Below, in pieces: positions 7,775 to 11,253 of a stretch of 11,253 nucleotides of DNA. The notes beneath the pieces are model-generated. The model had not been told where the DNA came from and did no database searches. It saw only the letters and a list, made by a program, of their open reading frames with translations. Source of the stretch: Candidatus Solincola jinzensis (GTDB taxonomy: Bacteria; Actinomycetota; Geothermincolia; Geothermincolales; RBG-13-55-18); assembly GCA_015711875.1 (NCBI GenBank), contig JACVJG010000047.1, positions 1-11,253 on the forward strand, in the 5' to 3' direction. Position 1 is the first letter of the stretch. Every line of letters begins with the position of its first letter. A program made the position numbers and the translations under genes.

Positions 7775-8303
7775 CTCCCTCCTGTAATCTCTTGGCCTTA
7801 GGCGTTCGCGAGCGTGAACATCATCTTCATACCAGTTGGCTCCCGGTAAGGCAACCGCGACCTCCGGGAATCCTGGCCGAGAATCGGATTGACGATGGAT
7901 ATTCATCCGGTCGGCTCCTGGTAAGGCGATGGTGAGGCCATGTTCCTGCGGCCTTTGCGCGCCTGCGCTGTTTGAAGCCAGCATACTGGGCTGAAACAGA
8001 TCGCCGATGAGTCGTTCGCCCCCTGCCGCTCGAGGCCTTTCTTCGTCATCCAGAACGCATTCCCCATACAGCTCATCAAGCCAGGGAACCCCTGATGCTG
8101 ACGCAAGTCCATGTCTTTTTCTGCGAACCGCTGGGGAGTTTGTTATGACGATAAAGCCCACCCCCTTGGTCGGTGCAGCGACCCCCGAACTCCTGGGGGA
8201 AGGCGCAAGGAATGTGGTCTTCAACCCGGTATTAAGTTAAACTGCCTCTGGGAATTAGCGGGTCCGACGTCGCGAAGGCGATCTGGAGGACTCAAGGGAG
8301 CCT
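7775..8303. other. Divergent intergenic region between the two operons
   Basis: These 529 bases separate the leftward epimerase operon from the rightward flippase operon and should hold both promoters, although I cannot point to a confident -35/-10 pair on either strand. On the minus strand the epimerase frame remains open, but the translation is Arg/Pro-rich and shows no domain. It holds the two-copy repeat at 7826-7927, a 10-codon ORF on the minus strand (7830-7798, reading MKMMFTLANA) just ahead of the epimerase, and a short GC hairpin (CCCCC/GGGGG, 8182-8199) not followed by a T run. Confidence 0.5.
7826..7927 (-). repeat. Duplicated RBS-like/ATG element, two copies 75 bases apart
   Basis: On the minus strand, the copies at 7927-7902 and 7852-7826 both read GCCTTACC(A/G)GGAGCC, then (G/A)AC(C/T)GG and ATGAA, with 23 matches and one single-base gap. 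Each copy places a GGAG 8-9 bases before an ATG. The ATG at 7906 is in frame with the epimerase and would add 44 residues. The ATG at 7830 opens a 10-codon ORF that ends at 7798. The 75-base period is a whole number of codons, and both copies read ALPGA(D/N) in the epimerase frame. Confidence 0.5.
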
Positions 8304-9818
8304 ATGGACGCCGAGCAAGTGGGGAGGATGGAATCATCAGGTGGAGAGCCGGTCGCCAGGGGCATGGCTTTTCTCCTTCTGAGCCAGGCTGTCTTTTTGG
8401 TCTGTGGTTATTTCATCCACATTTATCTGGCCCGCAGCCTCGGACCCCGGGATTACGGGATCTTCGGTTTCATCATAGCCGTGCTCACCTGGATGGAGAT
8501 ACCGGTATACGGGAGTTCGAACCTCGCGGTGAAATACATACAGGCCTGGCCTGATCGTTTTCCAACCTGGAGTTCCTTGTTTTTCCGGGCCCAATGCCTG
8601 ATAACCGTCGCCTTCTTTTTCCCGTTGGCCGTCTTTAGTGTTGTCATCGGGTTAAAGAGCGAGAAATATGGTTTTCTTTTCCTGCTCGCCTTTCTCGACC
8701 TCTTGTTCGTGGGCTTTTATCAGTTGTATCTGGGGTGTTTGAACGGGTTCCGCCTTTATGCCCGGCAGGCGACGGCCTCCATCGCCTATTCGCTTTCCAA
8801 AGCTGGCGGCATATCGGTGCTGGTTTATTTAGGTTGGAGGATCAGGGGCGCGCTGCTGGGCAACGTCCTTTCTTCGATCGTTGGGTTGCTGATGGGTTAC
8901 CTTTTATTCAATACACGCTGCGGATCGCAGTGTGGCGGTTCGCTACCGGGATACGGCGAGGGGCAGGAAAGAGTTTCGCTCACCCGCTTGATAAGGGAAT
9001 CCCTCCTCTTTGCCCTAGTGCCACTGATGGTGAATTTCGTCTTGAACCTGGACCTGTGGATAATCAACTTCCTGCGGGGAGGTTCGGAAGTCGGGTATTA
9101 TGTCTCCGCCGGCACCCTTGCGAGAACCGTGTTCTTCCTTTTTTCGGCGACCTTCATGGCTACCTTCCCGGCCATAGTCTCGTCGTTTCGTCTGGGCGTG
9201 GCTTCGGAAAGGACCAGGAGGTTGTTCAGCCTTTCCGGCGATTTTTTCCTGGCCGTGACCCTCCCCTGTGCTCTATCGGTCAGCGTCAACGGCAGGCAAG
9301 TGGTCGCTCTATTCTTTGGGAAAGATTATCTGCAGGCGGGACCGATCACTTCCATCCTAGGCATGGCCATGGCTTTTTTAACCGTTTATGTGTTTCTCGT
9401 CTATGTTCTCTACGCCGCCGGGAGGTACTCGAAAGCGGTGCGCATGCTGGTCTGCACCGCTTGCTTGGACATGGTTTTCGTGCCTCTGCTGGTCCTGGCG
9501 TGGGGATTGCAGGGGGCAGCCCTGGCCACGACCACGGTCACTTTCGCTGGGTCCCTCCTGGCTTACCTGGCGATAAAGAGGAATCTCGCTCTGTCGTGGG
9601 GGTGGCGAAGGATAGGTATGATGTTCATGCTATGTTGTCTTTGTTTCCTGCCCCTGCTGTTCATACCTAGAGAGGGTGTCCTGTTTGCGCCACTTTCTCT
9701 GATTGCCTTCCTTGTTTATGGTCTCTCCTTGGTCAGAACGGGTATCATAAGAAAGGTCGATCTGCGAATGGCCATGAGGTCCATTATCCCTGAGTGGCAA
9801 AACAAGTCTTCGAATTGA
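8304..9818 (+). CDS. Wzx-type polysaccharide flippase (MOP superfamily)
   Basis: 504 residues with roughly 12-14 hydrophobic segments throughout. The N-terminal pattern GMAFLLLSQAVFLVCGYFIHIYL, followed by ARSLGPRDYGIFGF, is the typical start of oligosaccharide flippases (Polysacc_synt/RfbX type). RQATASIAYSLSKAGGI, a loop at about residues 210-235 and VNFVLNLDLWIINFLRGGSEVGYYVSAGTLA are also where this family has them. The protein should move undecaprenyl-diphosphate-linked glycan units from the inner to the outer leaflet. ATG 8304 has AAGGGAG at 8294-8300, a rather short gap. The ATG at 8364 would still keep every helix, so the first 20 hydrophilic residues are uncertain. It is the first gene of the rightward operon, 21 bases before the aminotransferase. 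I see no Wzy polymerase nearby. Confidence 0.88.
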   Translation: MDAEQVGRMESSGGEPVARGMAFLLLSQAVFLVCGYFIHIYLARSLGPRDYGIFGFIIAVLTWMEIPVYGSSNLAVKYIQAWPDRFPTWSSLFFRAQCLITVAFFFPLAVFSVVIGLKSEKYGFLFLLAFLDLLFVGFYQLYLGCLNGFRLYARQATASIAYSLSKAGGISVLVYLGWRIRGALLGNVLSSIVGLLMGYLLFNTRCGSQCGGSLPGYGEGQERVSLTRLIRESLLFALVPLMVNFVLNLDLWIINFLRGGSEVGYYVSAGTLARTVFFLFSATFMATFPAIVSSFRLGVASERTRRLFSLSGDFFLAVTLPCALSVSVNGRQVVALFFGKDYLQAGPITSILGMAMAFLTVYVFLVYVLYAAGRYSKAVRMLVCTACLDMVFVPLLVLAWGLQGAALATTTVTFAGSLLAYLAIKRNLALSWGWRRIGMMFMLCCLCFLPLLFIPREGVLFAPLSLIAFLVYGLSLVRTGIIRKVDLRMAMRSIIPEWQNKSSN

Positions 9819-9839
9819 AAAAAACGAGGAATAAAGTGT

Positions 9840-10970
9840 ATGAGCGCGGACATCGATTTCATCGACATTTTCGACCCAGCAGCGGAATACCGACCATATG
9901 CGCGAGAGATAAAGGAAGCCGTTCTCTCCGTGCTGGAATCTGGGGAATACATCCTTGGCGAACAGGTCGCGCTTTTCGAGGAGGAGCTGGCACGTTACCT
10001 GGGAGTCAGGCATGTGGTGGGCGTGGCCTCAGGCACCGATGCCCTGGTCATCGGCCTACGTGCTTGCGGGGTTCAGCCTGGAGATGAGGTCGTCACCACT
10101 CCCTTCTCCTTCATCGCCACCGCTTCGGCGATATTGCACGCCGGGGCCAAACCGGTCTTCGCGGACATCTCACTGCGCGATTACAACATCGACCCGGAGT
10201 CGGTTCTCAAATGCTTGAACGAAAGGACGAAAGCCATAATGCCAGTCCACCTATACGGTCATCCCGCTCCCATGCACGAATTGATGCGCATTGCCGATGA
10301 AAAAGGTTTGGCCGTCGTCGAGGATGCGGCACAAAGCCTGGGGGCGAAAATCGGTGAGAGGAAGGTGGGGAGCTTCGGAACGGTGGCGGCTTTCAGCTTC
10401 TATCCCACCAAGACCCTGGGAGGCTTCGGGGACGGCGGAGCGGTGGCCACGAATGACCGGGAGATCGCCAAAAGGGCGAGGATGTTGAGGGATCACGGCC
10501 GCGTGGACAGTAAGGAGCACGTCTTGCTGGGATACAACAGCCGCCTGGATGAGATACAGGCTGCTGCCCTACGGGTGAAGATACGTCATCTGGATGAGAT
10601 GATTGAGAGAAGAAGAGCAGTCGCACGGTCTTATGGGGAACTGCTCGAGGGGACGGATTTGGTCATACCTGTAGAGGGCGAGGGCGTCAGGCACGCCTAC
10701 GGGCTATATACGGTCAGGTGTAGTGAGCGAGAACGATTGGCGGAATTCCTGCAGCGCAGAAAGGTGGGGTGCGGGATATATTATGCGCGCCCCATCTTTG
10801 AGCATCCTCTTTTCCGTGATCGTCCTTATGCCGCGGATGCATGCCCGCGGACAAGATTGGCATGCCGCGAGGTTCTTTCGCTGCCCATGCATTCCGGATT
10901 GTCCCCGGTGCAGGTGGGGTATATAAAAAAGGTTTTAAGGGACTGGCGAAAAGAGAGGGCGTCGGTGTGA
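9840..10970 (+). CDS. DegT/DnrJ/EryC1/StrS-family PLP sugar aminotransferase
   Basis: 376 residues, full family length. The fold-type I PLP features are visible: SGTDA (64-68) for phosphate binding, VVEDAAQSLGA (159-169) with D162 contacting the PLP ring nitrogen and Q165, and FSFYPTKTLGGFGDGGA (185-201) with K191 as the Schiff-base lysine. GYNSRLDEIQAA (231-242) supplies the conserved Asn. The N-terminal FIDIFDPAAEY and SGEYILG are typical of the WbpE/WlbC branch, which uses glutamate to aminate C3 of a UDP-3-keto sugar in the cytosol; perosamine- or QdtB-type activities are alternatives. The start has GAGGA nine bases upstream. It lies 21 bases after the flippase and 111 bases before a hexapeptide acyltransferase, the enzyme that would normally acylate the new amino group. 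Confidence 0.9.
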   Translation: MSADIDFIDIFDPAAEYRPYAREIKEAVLSVLESGEYILGEQVALFEEELARYLGVRHVVGVASGTDALVIGLRACGVQPGDEVVTTPFSFIATASAILHAGAKPVFADISLRDYNIDPESVLKCLNERTKAIMPVHLYGHPAPMHELMRIADEKGLAVVEDAAQSLGAKIGERKVGSFGTVAAFSFYPTKTLGGFGDGGAVATNDREIAKRARMLRDHGRVDSKEHVLLGYNSRLDEIQAAALRVKIRHLDEMIERRRAVARSYGELLEGTDLVIPVEGEGVRHAYGLYTVRCSERERLAEFLQRRKVGCGIYYARPIFEHPLFRDRPYAADACPRTRLACREVLSLPMHSGLSPVQVGYIKKVLRDWRKERASV

Positions 10971-11024
10971 AGATGTAGGGTGTTTTAAGCGCTCTCCGCG
11001 ACGCTCGCCTGTGAGCTCGTTAAT

Positions 11025-11060
11025 CTATGTGTGGGGATAGTAACCTATACGTGGGGATAG
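11025..11060. repeat. Two-copy direct repeat in the leader of the second acyltransferase
   Basis: CTATGTGTGGGGATAG (11025-11040) and CTATACGTGGGGATAG (11045-11060) agree at 14 of 16 bases, with a 20-base period, about two helical turns. They fill the gap between the aminotransferase stop and the ribosome binding site of the next gene. The even spacing would suit a dimeric or cooperative DNA-binding site, or an RNA element, but no known motif is recognised. Confidence 0.5.
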
Positions 11061-11064
11061 AAGC

Positions 11065-11075
11065 GAGGAGGAGGT
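11065..11075 (+). promoter_or_regulatory. Strong Shine-Dalgarno that sets a TTG start
   Basis: GAGGAGGAGGT ends six bases before TTG 11082. No ATG or GTG lies in frame between the upstream stop at 11058-11060 and this codon, and the following residues align with the first residue of the acyltransferase at 2983, so TTG is very likely the start. Confidence 0.65.
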
Positions 11076-11081
11076 CTGGTC

Positions 11082-11253
11082 TTGTGCACCCACATATCCG
11101 AGAAGGCAGTTGTGGACCCGACGACGGCAATAGGGTTCAACTGCGTGATACACGATGATGTGCGGATAGGCAGAGGATGTGAGATAGGCGACAACGTGGT
11201 CATCCATGCCGGAACGGTAATCGGAGACCGGGTATGTGTGGGAGATAACACGG
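11082..11253 (+). CDS. Hexapeptide-repeat acyltransferase, N-terminal part, cut by window end
   Basis: 57 codons are visible from a TTG start, covering about three beta-helix coils, including AIGFNCVIHDDVRIG, CEIGDNVVIHAGTVIG and a final VGDNT. It aligns without gaps with residues 1-57 of the acyltransferase at 2983-3717, with 29 of 57 identical, and so belongs to the same probable nucleotide-sugar N-acyltransferase group. Its place directly after the DegT aminotransferase suits a role in acetylating the amino group made by that enzyme (WlbB/WbpD-like, inferred). The catalytic part lies beyond the window. The 111-base gap upstream with a direct repeat leaves open whether it is co-transcribed with the aminotransferase. 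Confidence 0.8.
   Translation, partial: MCTHISEKAVVDPTTAIGFNCVIHDDVRIGRGCEIGDNVVIHAGTVIGDRVCVGDNT

Noticed and set aside
8182..8199. CCCCC/GGGGG hairpin as a terminator
   Set aside because: The stem is five pairs with an eight-base loop and no following T run; it lies in a divergent region where no gene ends.
8230..8235. TATTAA as a -10 box for the flippase operon
   Set aside because: No acceptable -35 sequence is found at 16-18 bases upstream.
10971..11020. Terminator after the aminotransferase
   Set aside because: Several short GAGC/GCTC pairings exist, but none makes a stable stem followed by a T run.

Overview
The window looks like part of a bacterial surface-polysaccharide or glycan biosynthesis locus. 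It is GC-rich by eye, the genes are tightly packed with Shine-Dalgarno-type starts, and nearly every recognisable product acts in nucleotide-sugar modification, polyprenyl-linked glycosyl transfer or lipid-linked glycan export. I see no rRNA, tRNA, transposase, CRISPR array or replication gene. The phylum cannot be fixed from the sequence.

Layout. (1) Positions 2-2389, plus strand: the 3' part of a large polytopic GT-C-type glycosyltransferase that enters from the left. (2) Positions 2390-2982: about 590 bases without a convincing large gene, containing one tiny ORF with a strong ribosome binding site. (3) Positions 2983-3717, plus: a complete left-handed beta-helix (hexapeptide-repeat) acyltransferase. 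It converges on (4) a leftward four-gene run at 7774-3739 on the minus strand: a WecB-like UDP-HexNAc 2-epimerase, a second GT-C glycosyltransferase, an unrecognised small six-helix membrane protein and a class I SAM methyltransferase. Spacings there are 12 bases, an overlap, and 33 bases. (5) Positions 7775-8303: a divergent intergenic region with an imperfect repeat that duplicates an RBS-like/ATG element. (6) A rightward run from 8304: a Wzx-type flippase, a DegT-family sugar aminotransferase, and the first 57 codons of a second hexapeptide acyltransferase, cut by the window edge.

How they may work together (inference): the DegT aminotransferase and a hexapeptide N-acyltransferase are the usual pair that converts a keto nucleotide-sugar into an acetamido sugar, as in WbpE/WbpD and WlbC/WlbB. 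The WecB-family enzyme would epimerise C2 of a UDP-HexNAc-type sugar, as WbpI/WlbD do. The two GT-C enzymes would add sugars from polyprenyl-phosphate donors on the outer face of the membrane, the methyltransferase would cap or modify a glycan or lipid, and the flippase would export the lipid-linked unit. Matching dehydrogenase, oxidoreductase, initiating transferase and polymerase genes are not in this window.

The most notable points are two diverged paralogous acyltransferases bracketing about 8 kb, an epimerase with a substituted N-terminal signature, an unknown membrane protein embedded in the glycosylation operon, and the duplicated RBS/start element ahead of the epimerase. Nothing here proves a wholly new system.
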